From Legionellaceae bacterium UBA2794 (GTDB lineage Bacteria; Pseudomonadota; Gammaproteobacteria; Legionellales; Legionellaceae), in assembly GCA_002352055.1 (NCBI GenBank), contig DEHS01000001.1, positions 29,543 to 39,648 on the forward strand: a stretch of DNA of 10,106 bases, given 5' to 3'. This document shows, in pieces, positions 1 to 6,104 of the stretch. The position numbers and the translations under genes were made by a program. Positions within the stretch are counted from its first letter, which is position 1. Every line of letters begins with the position of its first letter. The notes beneath the pieces are model-generated. The model searched no databases, had not been told where the DNA came from, and saw only the letters and a program-made list of their open reading frames with translations.

Positions 1-275
1 CTACCAATAGCCCTGACTTGTTCGGGTTTAACATTCGCCTCTTGTAATAAATCGTTAACTGCATCAGCAAACTCGCGTCCAATCAAAGTATTTATTTGGC
101 TTAAAGTACCCAGATTAACTATTTGCTTTTGCACCATTAGTTCAAGACGGTTATGCAAATCAGCACTGTATTTTTTAGTAATTCCATAAACCAACCTATT
201 TGAAGGAATTTCAGTTAATGCAGCGTCAATGCCATCCATGCTGGTACCTGACATCAAACCGACATATAAAGCCAT
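1..275 (-). CDS. anmK: Anhydro-N-acetylmuramic acid kinase, N-terminal part (runs off left edge)
   Basis: This open frame begins at an ATG at 275 and stays open for 91 codons to the window edge, so the C-terminal three quarters (the family is about 370 residues) lie outside. The translation starts MALYVGLMSGTSMDGIDAAL. Residues 6-17 are the GLMSGTSMDGID nucleotide-binding signature that defines AnmK in the sugar kinase/Hsp70/actin fold. Residues 59-79 (SQINTLIGREFADAVNDLLQE) align well with my memory of the E. coli protein. The enzyme is cytoplasmic; it cleaves and phosphorylates 1,6-anhydro-MurNAc to MurNAc-6-phosphate in peptidoglycan recycling. The catalytic Asp lies beyond the window, so activity cannot be judged. 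It lies 77 bp downstream of tatD on the same strand, with a weak ribosome site and a possible promoter of its own. Identity is secure; intactness is unknown. Confidence 0.93.
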   Translation of the reverse strand, partial: MALYVGLMSGTSMDGIDAALTEIPSNRLVYGITKKYSADLHNRLELMVQKQIVNLGTLSQINTLIGREFADAVNDLLQEANVKPEQVRAIG

Positions 276-302
276 GGAATACTCAAAAATAAAACAATAT
301 AT

Positions 303-334
303 AATATACTACTAAAAACATATATTTTAGGCAA
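303..334 (-). promoter_or_regulatory. Possible promoter ahead of anmK
   Basis: On the minus strand a TTGCCT hexamer (334-329, 4 of 6 matches to the sigma70 -35 box) is followed after 17 bp by TAGTAT (311-306) and, overlapping it at a 20-bp spacing, by TATATT (308-303, 5 of 6). The 77-bp gap between tatD and anmK is unusually AT-rich, which inflates chance matches. The gap itself suggests that anmK may have its own start of transcription in addition to read-through from tatD. Not proven. Confidence 0.3.
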
Positions 335-352
335 AGCTATTGAGATATATCC

Positions 353-1141
353 CTAAATTGAGGGATTAATTTTAAAGCAATTATAAAAATTCTCCGTGGT
401 ACTCATTGCGATTTGGTCATACCCTACACCCCGCAATTGAGCGATAGCTTCCGCTACATGCTTTACCAGTGCAGGATGATTCTGTTTCCCTCTGAAAGGT
501 ACCGGAGCAAGATATGGGGAATCTGTTTCAATCAGTATTCGATTTAATGGAATTTTCCTTGCTACTTCCTGCAATATTGTTGCGCTCTTAAAAGTTACTA
601 TGCCTGAAAAAGAAATGTAAAATCCTAATTCAATAGCACGCATGGCAATATCGAGATTTTCAGCGAAACAGTGCATAACACCTCCAACTTGCTCTGCATT
701 CTCCTCTGCCATCACCTTTAAAGTGTCTTCAGCTGCCTGACGGGTATGAATAATCAAGGGTTTATTTGTTTGCAACGATGCTTTAATGTGCTCACGAAAC
801 ATATTTCTCTGGGCATGTTGTGCTTCATCAGTCAACGTTCTGTAATAATCTAACCCTGTTTCACCTATTGCAATACACGCTGGATTTGCAGCAAGATCGC
901 AAAGCATTTTGGCGGTAACAGGTACTTCAAGTTCTGTATTAGGGTGAACACCAACTGAAATGTTTATATTAGGATAAAGCGATGCTAACTGTTCTAAGGC
1001 AGGATAATCACTTAACTCCACACAAACACATAAAAAATGCGTTACATCGTTTTTATATGCTTGATTTAAGAGCACTCCCATATCATTGTTGAAATCGGTT
1101 AGATCAATAAAATTTAAGTGACAGTGTGAATCAACCAGCAT
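353..1141 (-). CDS. tatD: TatD-family metal-dependent hydrolase / DNase (YcfH-like)
   Basis: The 262-residue length is typical of the TatD family (about 260). The TIM-barrel metal site is complete: the HxH pair in VDSHCHL (H6, H8), E94 in IGETGLDYY, H132 in IIHTR, H157 in MHCF, and D207 in ETDSPYLAP. Family members are cytoplasmic Mg/Mn-dependent 3'-5' DNases or related hydrolases; the cellular substrate of this branch is not settled. Its place directly after holB matches E. coli ycfH (holB-ycfH) and the Pseudomonas-type cluster, so it is the YcfH-type paralogue and not the tatABC-linked one. The ATG at 1141 has a good GGAAGAGG Shine-Dalgarno about 7 bases upstream. It lies 85 bp after holB, the longest gap between plsX and tatD. 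Confidence 0.92.
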   Translation of the reverse strand: MLVDSHCHLNFIDLTDFNNDMGVLLNQAYKNDVTHFLCVCVELSDYPALEQLASLYPNINISVGVHPNTELEVPVTAKMLCDLAANPACIAIGETGLDYYRTLTDEAQHAQRNMFREHIKASLQTNKPLIIHTRQAAEDTLKVMAEENAEQVGGVMHCFAENLDIAMRAIELGFYISFSGIVTFKSATILQEVARKIPLNRILIETDSPYLAPVPFRGKQNHPALVKHVAEAIAQLRGVGYDQIAMSTTENFYNCFKINPSI

Positions 1142-1204
1142 GTTTTCCTCTTCCGAATAATGACCTTATATATTCATTTTAATAACTATACCTTACAGGA
1201 ATTC

Positions 1205-1238
1205 ATATCAGAGATCAGGTTTGCATCTAATCTGATAT
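1205..1238 (-). repeat. 8-bp inverted repeat around the holB stop codon
   Basis: The arms are ATATCAGA (1205-1212) and TCTGATAT (1231-1238), a perfect 8-bp inverted repeat with an 18-base loop. It overlaps the last three codons and stop (TAG, 1229-1227) of holB. It could form a stem in the holB-tatD transcript. The arms are AT-rich, the loop is long and no run of T follows on the minus strand, so it is a poor intrinsic terminator. A processing or stability element, or chance, is equally possible. Confidence 0.3.
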
Positions 1239-2129
1239 TAATGAACAAAGCAAAGTTTCTAAGGCCAAAGTTTGATTTATAGTTATATTCTGGCTTAATT
1301 TTTTAAGCAACGACGTTATTTTATCCAGCTGAGAATATAAAGTCAGTGGATTTACTAAAAGGACCAGATCCTGCAGTTGCTTGATAGCAGGCCCCTTGCT
1401 AACACTCTTAACCAAATGTATTAAATGCAATTGAGAATAGACCAGGTATAAAAACCATAATATGGAGTCAATTTCAAACTCATTCAATTGAGCAGCTAGA
1501 TCGCAAGGATTTTCCTGCCCCTTAAGTAACGCGATAAATGAATCTAAAATCGCATCTGCCTGGTTGATAAGGGTTGCGCGTTCAGTCCCCTCGGGATAAA
1601 GCGAGCCCAAAAGTAACAAGTTATCCTCACAATGATTATCACGCAAATAAAAAGGCGTTATGTGACAGCGACTTAATACTGTAGGTAAAACGGTACTTAA
1701 TTGATTTGCTAATAAAATAAAAATCGTATGTTTGGCAGGTTCTTCCAAAATTTTTAACACTGCATTGGCTGAGGCGGTATTCATTCGATCTGCTGCCTCA
1801 ATAATAATGAAACGATGTTTTGACCGCTGAGGGGTTAAATAGGCGGATTGTTGCAGATCTCTAATCTGATCAATTTTAATGATCCCACCATTTTTTTCAG
1901 GTAGCACCCACTGCGCATCAGGGTGTTCATTACGGGAAATCATGAAACAATCCGGGCAGGTCAGACAGGGCTTATTGGTGTCACTTTTACAAAGCATTAA
2001 CTGAATTAATTGAGTTACGAAGTCTGTTAAAACACAATATGGAGGCCCAACAAATAGCATGGCTTGTGGTACCCGATCATTTAACCACGCATTTTTAAGT
2101 TGATTCCATTGAGTTAAAAACTGATTCAT
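1227..2129 (-). CDS. holB: DNA polymerase III subunit delta prime
   Basis: A 300-residue clamp-loader subunit, a little shorter than E. coli HolB (334). It shows the AAA+ clamp-loader layout: an N-terminal region RVPQAMLFVGPP (19-30), a four-cysteine zinc module (C47, C55, C58, C61), the IKIDQIRDLQQ stretch (84-94), a Walker-B/sensor region EAADRMNTASANAVLKILEE (111-130), and the SRC motif (153-155) that supplies an arginine finger to a neighbouring subunit. The P-loop is degenerate: where GxGKS/T is expected, residues 28-35 read GPPYCVLT, without the Lys. This is normal for delta prime, which is a structural stator that does not hydrolyse ATP. The C-terminal collar domain (about 170-300) is poorly conserved. 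The ATG overlaps the tmk stop by 4 bp (ATGA), so translation is probably coupled. Confidence 0.93.
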   Translation of the reverse strand: MNQFLTQWNQLKNAWLNDRVPQAMLFVGPPYCVLTDFVTQLIQLMLCKSDTNKPCLTCPDCFMISRNEHPDAQWVLPEKNGGIIKIDQIRDLQQSAYLTPQRSKHRFIIIEAADRMNTASANAVLKILEEPAKHTIFILLANQLSTVLPTVLSRCHITPFYLRDNHCEDNLLLLGSLYPEGTERATLINQADAILDSFIALLKGQENPCDLAAQLNEFEIDSILWFLYLVYSQLHLIHLVKSVSKGPAIKQLQDLVLLVNPLTLYSQLDKITSLLKKLSQNITINQTLALETLLCSLISD

Positions 2130-2761
2130 TCCATGCGCTCGTAGACAAATTCGTTCAGTACAGTACTAATCGCACTTTGCACCTTATCTATAGCGCATGA
2201 CGCATCAATAATCCGGATGTCATTGCTATTTTTAATTTGTTGTAAATACATCTCATGAGTGCGCTTGAAAAAATCAGAATTCTGCTGCTCAATTCGATCA
2301 AAAGATCCTCGTGATTGTACTCTTTGCATCCCTAACTCAGGACTCAAATCCAGATATAAAGTCAAATCAGGTTTAAAACCGTTTAAACAAAAATGGGATA
2401 GCTGTTTAATCCTTACCATATCGAGTTGCCGTCCTCCACCCTGATAGGCTAACGTAGAAAGCTCAAATCGATCAGCAACTACCCAAATACCCTGTTTTAA
2501 AGCAGGTTTGATAATCTGCTCAATTAATTGAATCCTTGCAGTGTAAAGTAATAATAATTCGCTCTTATCATCAAGAATTTCTTTATAATCGGGATTTTTT
2601 ATAATACTGCGAATTTGCTCTCCAATTGCCGTTCCACCAGGTTCACGTGTGGTTATTGCAGTAATATTTTTGCGGGCAAGAAAATCCATTACCGTATTGA
2701 TGGCTGTTGATTTACCTGCTCCCTCGAGTCCTTCAATTACAATTAGTTTACCCGATGCCAT
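2126..2761 (-). CDS. tmk: Thymidylate (dTMP) kinase
   Basis: The 211-residue protein catalyses ATP-dependent phosphorylation of dTMP to dTDP, the step shared by the de novo and salvage routes to dTTP. The P-loop is GLEGAGKST (11-19), followed by the TREPGGT dTMP-binding motif (38-44), the DRFELSTLAYQGGGR motif (97-111), and the Arg-rich LID RGSFDRIEQ (151-159) found in E. coli-type (type II) enzymes. Phe replaces the Tyr/His that usually follows DR; I see no reason to expect loss of function. The ATG at 2761 overlaps the mltG stop by one base (TAATG), with an AAGG ribosome site about 7 bases upstream inside mltG. The downstream holB overlaps by 4 bp. The mltG-tmk-holB order is the same as in E. 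coli. Confidence 0.97.
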   Translation of the reverse strand: MASGKLIVIEGLEGAGKSTAINTVMDFLARKNITAITTREPGGTAIGEQIRSIIKNPDYKEILDDKSELLLLYTARIQLIEQIIKPALKQGIWVVADRFELSTLAYQGGGRQLDMVRIKQLSHFCLNGFKPDLTLYLDLSPELGMQRVQSRGSFDRIEQQNSDFFKRTHEMYLQQIKNSNDIRIIDASCAIDKVQSAISTVLNEFVYERME

Positions 2762-3759
2762 TAGTATCCCTTATTGCGATAATGTTCTATTGCCTGCTTT
2801 TGTTGCTGATAAGATTCAGAAAACTGATGAGAGCCATCACCTCTGGCTACGAAATATAAATATTTGGATATTTGAGGATGAGCAGCTGCATCAATAGACT
2901 CTTTTCCTACCATGGCGATAGGTGTTGGCGGTAATCCGCGATAGCGATAGGTATTATAAGGAGAATCAACCTGCATATCGCTATGGGCTAATTTTCCTCG
3001 ATACTGATCCCCTAGGCCATAAATTACTGTGGGATCCATTTGTAAAGGCATATTCACCTTCAAGCGGTTTAAAATTACTCCTGATATTAATTTTTTTTCT
3101 TGGGAAATTGCCGATTCCTTTTCGATAATCGATGCTGCAATTAATAATTCATAAGGAGATTTGTAAGGCAACCCGGTACTGCGTGTAGCCCAGGAATTAT
3201 TTAAATAGAGAAGCAAATTACGATGAGCATGCTGTAACAAAGACTTACTATTACTGCCGCCACCGTATTGATAGGTATCTGCGAGTAAGAGCCCTTCTGC
3301 ATTGGGATAGTTACCTTTTATAGTCTCCCAAACTAGTGGGTCATATTCCAGATATGGAGCCTTTTGTAAATCCTGACTAATTTTTTGTTGCGTGGTTCCC
3401 TCAATAATAGAAAAATTTAACTGAATCACATCCCCTGCAACAACTCTTTTAATGAGCTGCATGGCAGATTCACCAGGATGAATTTCATAAGCACCTGCTT
3501 TTAATTGATGCGAAAATCCTTGATAACGAATAATTAACTGCAATAATTTTGTGGAGTAAATTAAGTGATTTTCTTTTAATTTATTTACAAATTGATTGGC
3601 AGACGTCGCTTTATCCAAAGTTAAAATCATGGGGGGATTCTGTAAGGATATCAATGGCGTATTAAGCAGATTATATACAAATACGCTTAAAGCAACACAA
3701 AACATAAAAACCAGGATAATGAAATAACGTGCCCGCTTTTTATGTTTTGATGAGGTCAT
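2761..3759 (-). CDS. mltG: Endolytic murein transglycosylase MltG (YceG family)
   Basis: This 332-residue inner-membrane enzyme cleaves nascent glycan strands, leaving 1,6-anhydro-MurNAc ends, and is regarded as a terminase for peptidoglycan polymerisation. A basic N-terminus (KHKKRAR, 5-11) precedes one membrane anchor (about 12-32), giving an N-in topology with the rest periplasmic. The YceG domain follows: FSIIEGTTQQKI (116-127), NAEGLLLADTYQY (153-165), ASIIEKESAI (209-218) with the conserved Glu pair E213/E215 that holds the catalytic acid, NRL..MPLQMDPTVIYGLG (231-250), and YNTYRYRGLPPTPIA (268-282). Its length is close to E. coli MltG (340). It starts directly after the fabF stop with no spacer and only a weak ribosome site, and a small hairpin lies just upstream. 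In E. coli pabC sits between fabF and mltG; here it is missing. Confidence 0.95.
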   Translation of the reverse strand: MTSSKHKKRARYFIILVFMFCVALSVFVYNLLNTPLISLQNPPMILTLDKATSANQFVNKLKENHLIYSTKLLQLIIRYQGFSHQLKAGAYEIHPGESAMQLIKRVVAGDVIQLNFSIIEGTTQQKISQDLQKAPYLEYDPLVWETIKGNYPNAEGLLLADTYQYGGGSNSKSLLQHAHRNLLLYLNNSWATRSTGLPYKSPYELLIAASIIEKESAISQEKKLISGVILNRLKVNMPLQMDPTVIYGLGDQYRGKLAHSDMQVDSPYNTYRYRGLPPTPIAMVGKESIDAAAHPQISKYLYFVARGDGSHQFSESYQQQKQAIEHYRNKGY

Positions 3760-4998
3760 TTAAATTCGCTTAAATATTAAGCTGCCGTTAGTTCCACCAA
3801 AACCCAATGAATTGCTTAGTACATAGTTGATTGTTCTTTTTTGAGGCTTATGCGCCACATAATTAAGATCACAGCCTTCATCAGGATTATCAAGATTTAT
3901 GGTAGGAGGTGCTATTTGGTCTCTTATAGCAAGTATACTAAATATGGCTTCTATAGCTCCTGCAGCACCCAATAAATGACCAGTCATTGATTTGGTTGAA
4001 CTTACTGCTAATTTATATGCATGTTCTTTAAAAACACGTTTGATTGCTTTTGTTTCACCAATATCATTAAGATAAGTTGAAGTACCATGTGCATTTATAT
4101 AATCAACCTGTTCGGGATTAATACCTGCATCATGAATTGCTGCTTCCATGGAACGGGATGCACCATCAGCGTCCTCATCAGGAGCTGTTATATGATATGC
4201 ATCACCAGACATTCCAAAACCTACTAATTCTGCATAAATTTTGGCTCCACGAGCCAATGCATGTTCGTATTCTTCTAAAACTAAAACACCAGCACCCTCA
4301 CCCATGACAAATCCGTCTCTGTCTTTATCCCAAGGTCTTGAGGCTTGCTGCGGATTTTCATTGTTTTTGGATAAAGAGCGGGCAGCGATAAAACCTGCCA
4401 AACAAAGTGGTGAAGTAGTCACTTCTGCTCCGCCGCATACCATGACGTCTGCATCACCATAAGCAATTAAACGACCTGCAAGACCGATATTATGAGTTCC
4501 AGTAGTACATGCGGTAACTACCGAAATATTAGGTCCTTTAAGATTATGCTTTATAGAAATCTGTCCGGCTACCATATTAATGATGCCAGAAGGGATAAAG
4601 AAAGGAGAGACTTTTCGAGGTCCACCCTGAATTAATTTATCCTGATTATTTGTTATCGTTTGAATTCCACCTATACCGGCACCCACAGCAACACCGATAC
4701 GACGAGAAAGCTTCTCATCAATTTCGAGGCCAGAGTCTATCATTGCCTCAGCTGCTGCTGCGATACCATATTGAGTAAACACATCCATTTTACGAGCATC
4801 TTTGAGCGACACATAGTCCTCAATGTTAAAGTTTTTAATTTTAGCCCATATTTTGGTAGAGTATTCAGTGACATCAAAATCCTCAACTAAACCAACACCA
4901 CTTACTCCGGCCAAAATATTTTGCCAAGTGTCTTTCACATTAAGTCCGACTGGAGTTAACATCCCCATGCCGGTAATAACTACACGTCGCTTGCTCAA
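3760..4998 (-). CDS. fabF: Beta-ketoacyl-ACP synthase II (TTG start)
   Basis: This condensing enzyme elongates acyl-ACP with malonyl-ACP. The thiolase-fold active site is complete: C164 in TACTTG, H304 in NAHGTS, K336 in STKSMTGH, and H341, with the GFGGTN gating loop near 399-404. The frame is open to a TTG at 5004, but the AGAGG Shine-Dalgarno (5012-5008) would then lie only 3 bases away, whereas it is 9 bases from the TTG at 4998. The later start gives MSKRRVVITG, collinear with E. coli FabF (MSKRRVVVTG), and places the catalytic residues one position from E. coli numbering (C163, H303, H340, counted without Met). An in-frame TAG at 5013-5011 rules out anything further upstream. The product is 412 residues. 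It follows acpP by 19 bp and abuts mltG, so it is cotranscribed with both. Confidence 0.96.
   Translation of the reverse strand: MSKRRVVITGMGMLTPVGLNVKDTWQNILAGVSGVGLVEDFDVTEYSTKIWAKIKNFNIEDYVSLKDARKMDVFTQYGIAAAAEAMIDSGLEIDEKLSRRIGVAVGAGIGGIQTITNNQDKLIQGGPRKVSPFFIPSGIINMVAGQISIKHNLKGPNISVVTACTTGTHNIGLAGRLIAYGDADVMVCGGAEVTTSPLCLAGFIAARSLSKNNENPQQASRPWDKDRDGFVMGEGAGVLVLEEYEHALARGAKIYAELVGFGMSGDAYHITAPDEDADGASRSMEAAIHDAGINPEQVDYINAHGTSTYLNDIGETKAIKRVFKEHAYKLAVSSTKSMTGHLLGAAGAIEAIFSILAIRDQIAPPTINLDNPDEGCDLNYVAHKPQKRTINYVLSNSLGFGGTNGSLIFKRI
3768..3782 (-). repeat. Perfect 6-bp inverted repeat (hairpin) at the fabF 3' end, just before mltG
   Basis: GCTTAA (3768-3773) and TTAAGC (3777-3782) form a perfect inverted repeat with a 3-base loop. 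It covers fabF codons Ser-Leu-Ile-Phe-Lys near its end and finishes 8 bases before the mltG ATG at 3759. In the mRNA the AAG of the downstream arm is part of the only purine-rich stretch that could serve as a ribosome site for mltG. The stem is AT-rich and short, so its stability would be modest. Confidence 0.4.
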
Positions 4999-5007
4999 TT
5001 CCAAGTA

Positions 5008-5012
5008 CCTCT
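5008..5012 (-). promoter_or_regulatory. Shine-Dalgarno that decides the fabF start
   Basis: The minus strand reads AGAGG at 5012-5008. It sits 9 bases upstream of the TTG at 4998 and only 3 bases from the TTG at 5004. Normal ribosome spacing favours the inner TTG. Confidence 0.65.
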
Positions 5013-5017
5013 AAAAA

Positions 5018-5266
5018 TTATGCTTCTTCTTTATTCATATTTGATTCAATGTAATCAATTGCTTCTTGAATCGTGGTGATTTTTTCAGCTTTTTCATCAG
5101 GAATTTCAGTTTCGAACTCTTCTTCCAGAGCCATAACCAGCTCCACAGTATCCAGTGAGTCTGCGCCCAAATCATCAACAAATGATGCATCGTTTTTTAG
5201 TTCTTCTTCTTTAACACCTAATTGTTCAACAACAATTTTACGAACTCGATCTTCAACTGTACTCAT
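5018..5266 (-). CDS. acpP: Acyl carrier protein
   Basis: An 82-residue, strongly acidic four-helix protein that carries growing acyl chains as thioesters on a 4'-phosphopantetheine arm. The attachment site is S37 in GADSLDTVELVMALEEEF (34-51), which also contains the helix II recognition face used by FabF, FabG, FabD and FabH. The N-terminus MSTVEDRVRKIVVEQLGV is close to E. coli AcpP (MSTIEERVKKIIGEQLGV); the C-terminus is a few residues longer (NMNKEEA). The ATG at 5266 has an AAGAGG ribosome site about 11 bases upstream. An 80-bp gap separates it from fabG and contains a perfect TATAAT, so it probably has its own promoter, in keeping with the high ACP level cells need. The antisense frame at 5073-5273 is a shadow created by the biased codons. 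Confidence 0.98.
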   Translation of the reverse strand: MSTVEDRVRKIVVEQLGVKEEELKNDASFVDDLGADSLDTVELVMALEEEFETEIPDEKAEKITTIQEAIDYIESNMNKEEA

Positions 5267-5323
5267 AACTTGATTTTCCTCTTCGATTAATAGAATTTAA
5301 AACCCAGACGGCTAGTTTATTGG

Positions 5324-5329
5324 ATTATA
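5324..5329 (-). promoter_or_regulatory. Probable -10 box of an internal acpP promoter
   Basis: A perfect TATAAT lies on the minus strand at 5329-5324, 57 bases upstream of the acpP ATG, inside the fabG-acpP gap (5267-5346). The -35 region at 17 bp spacing falls over the fabG stop codon and reads AATTAA, which is a weak match. E. coli acpP is also known to be expressed from a promoter near its own start in addition to upstream transcription. Placement and context support it; the poor -35 box keeps confidence moderate. Confidence 0.42.
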
Positions 5330-5346
5330 CAGATAACGCAAGTGCA

Positions 5347-6093
5347 TTAATTCATATACATTCCGCCATTGACATGAATTGTTTCACCTGTAATATAATT
5401 AGCACTGTCTGATGCTAAAAAAACAACTGCATTAGCTACATCTTCTGCCTGTCCCAGCTTTCGCATAGGAATTTTTTTTAACAACTCTTCTTTAACTATA
5501 TCAGGTAATCCTGAAGTCATATCGGTTTCCATAAAACCAGGTGCGACAACATTGACTGTAATACCCCTGCTACCGATTTCCATAGCCAAAGATTTTGAGA
5601 AGCCAACAACTCCTGCTTTCGCAGCAGTATAATTAACCTGACCAGAGTTTCCAGCCGATCCCACAACAGATCCCACAGAAATGATCCGACCCCAACGTGC
5701 TCTAAACATCGGTTTTAAACAGGCTTTAGTCAAACGATAAATAGAATTTAAATTGGTTTCAATAACTTTGTACCACTCATCATCATCCATGCGCAATAAT
5801 AAGTTATCAGCAGTAATGCCTGCGTTATTAACTAAGATAGAAGGGCATTGATTTTGATCACTCAATGAGGACATTAATGACTCAACCTGTTCTGCATTCG
5901 TAACATCTAGCACAATTCCCTTACCCTGTAATTTTTCTTTTTCAAAATAAGAGTCTAAAGCTAAAGCGCCTTCTTTTGTAGTTGCTGTCCCTAAAACATA
6001 AGCACCGTTTTGTGCGAGTTTCGTAGCAATTGCGTGCCCTATTCCCCGTGAAGCACCTGTGACCAAGGCAATTTTGCCTTCTAAATTTATCAT
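5347..6093 (-). CDS. fabG: 3-oxoacyl-ACP reductase
   Basis: A 248-residue classical short-chain dehydrogenase that uses NADPH to reduce 3-oxoacyl-ACP to 3-hydroxyacyl-ACP, the first reduction of each elongation cycle. It has the cofactor-binding TGASRGIGH (12-20), the NNAG structural motif (89-92), the catalytic tetrad N114, S142, Y155 and K159 (YTAAK), and the PGFMETDMT loop (185-193). Length matches the family (about 244-248). The ATG at 6093 has a GAGG ribosome site 7 bases upstream, formed partly by the fabD stop region; the fabD-fabG gap is 11 bp. Position between fabD and acpP separates it from the many other SDR paralogues. Confidence 0.97.
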   Translation of the reverse strand: MINLEGKIALVTGASRGIGHAIATKLAQNGAYVLGTATTKEGALALDSYFEKEKLQGKGIVLDVTNAEQVESLMSSLSDQNQCPSILVNNAGITADNLLLRMDDDEWYKVIETNLNSIYRLTKACLKPMFRARWGRIISVGSVVGSAGNSGQVNYTAAKAGVVGFSKSLAMEIGSRGITVNVVAPGFMETDMTSGLPDIVKEELLKKIPMRKLGQAEDVANAVVFLASDSANYITGETIHVNGGMYMN

Positions 6094-6104
6094 TTAAAAT
6101 CCTC

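Noticed and set aside
1227..2129. holB as a defective ATPase because the P-loop Lys is missing
   Set aside because: A degenerate P-loop is the normal state of delta prime subunits, while the zinc cysteines and SRC motif are intact.
2649..2897. Open frame of 82 codons on the plus strand
   Set aside because: It lies antisense to tmk and mltG, both certain genes, and has no recognisable motif and no evident ribosome site.
5073..5273. Open frame of 66 codons on the plus strand opposite acpP
   Set aside because: The translation is a low-complexity Ser/Thr-rich string, the expected antisense reading of an acidic Glu/Asp-rich gene; acpP on the other strand is unmistakable.
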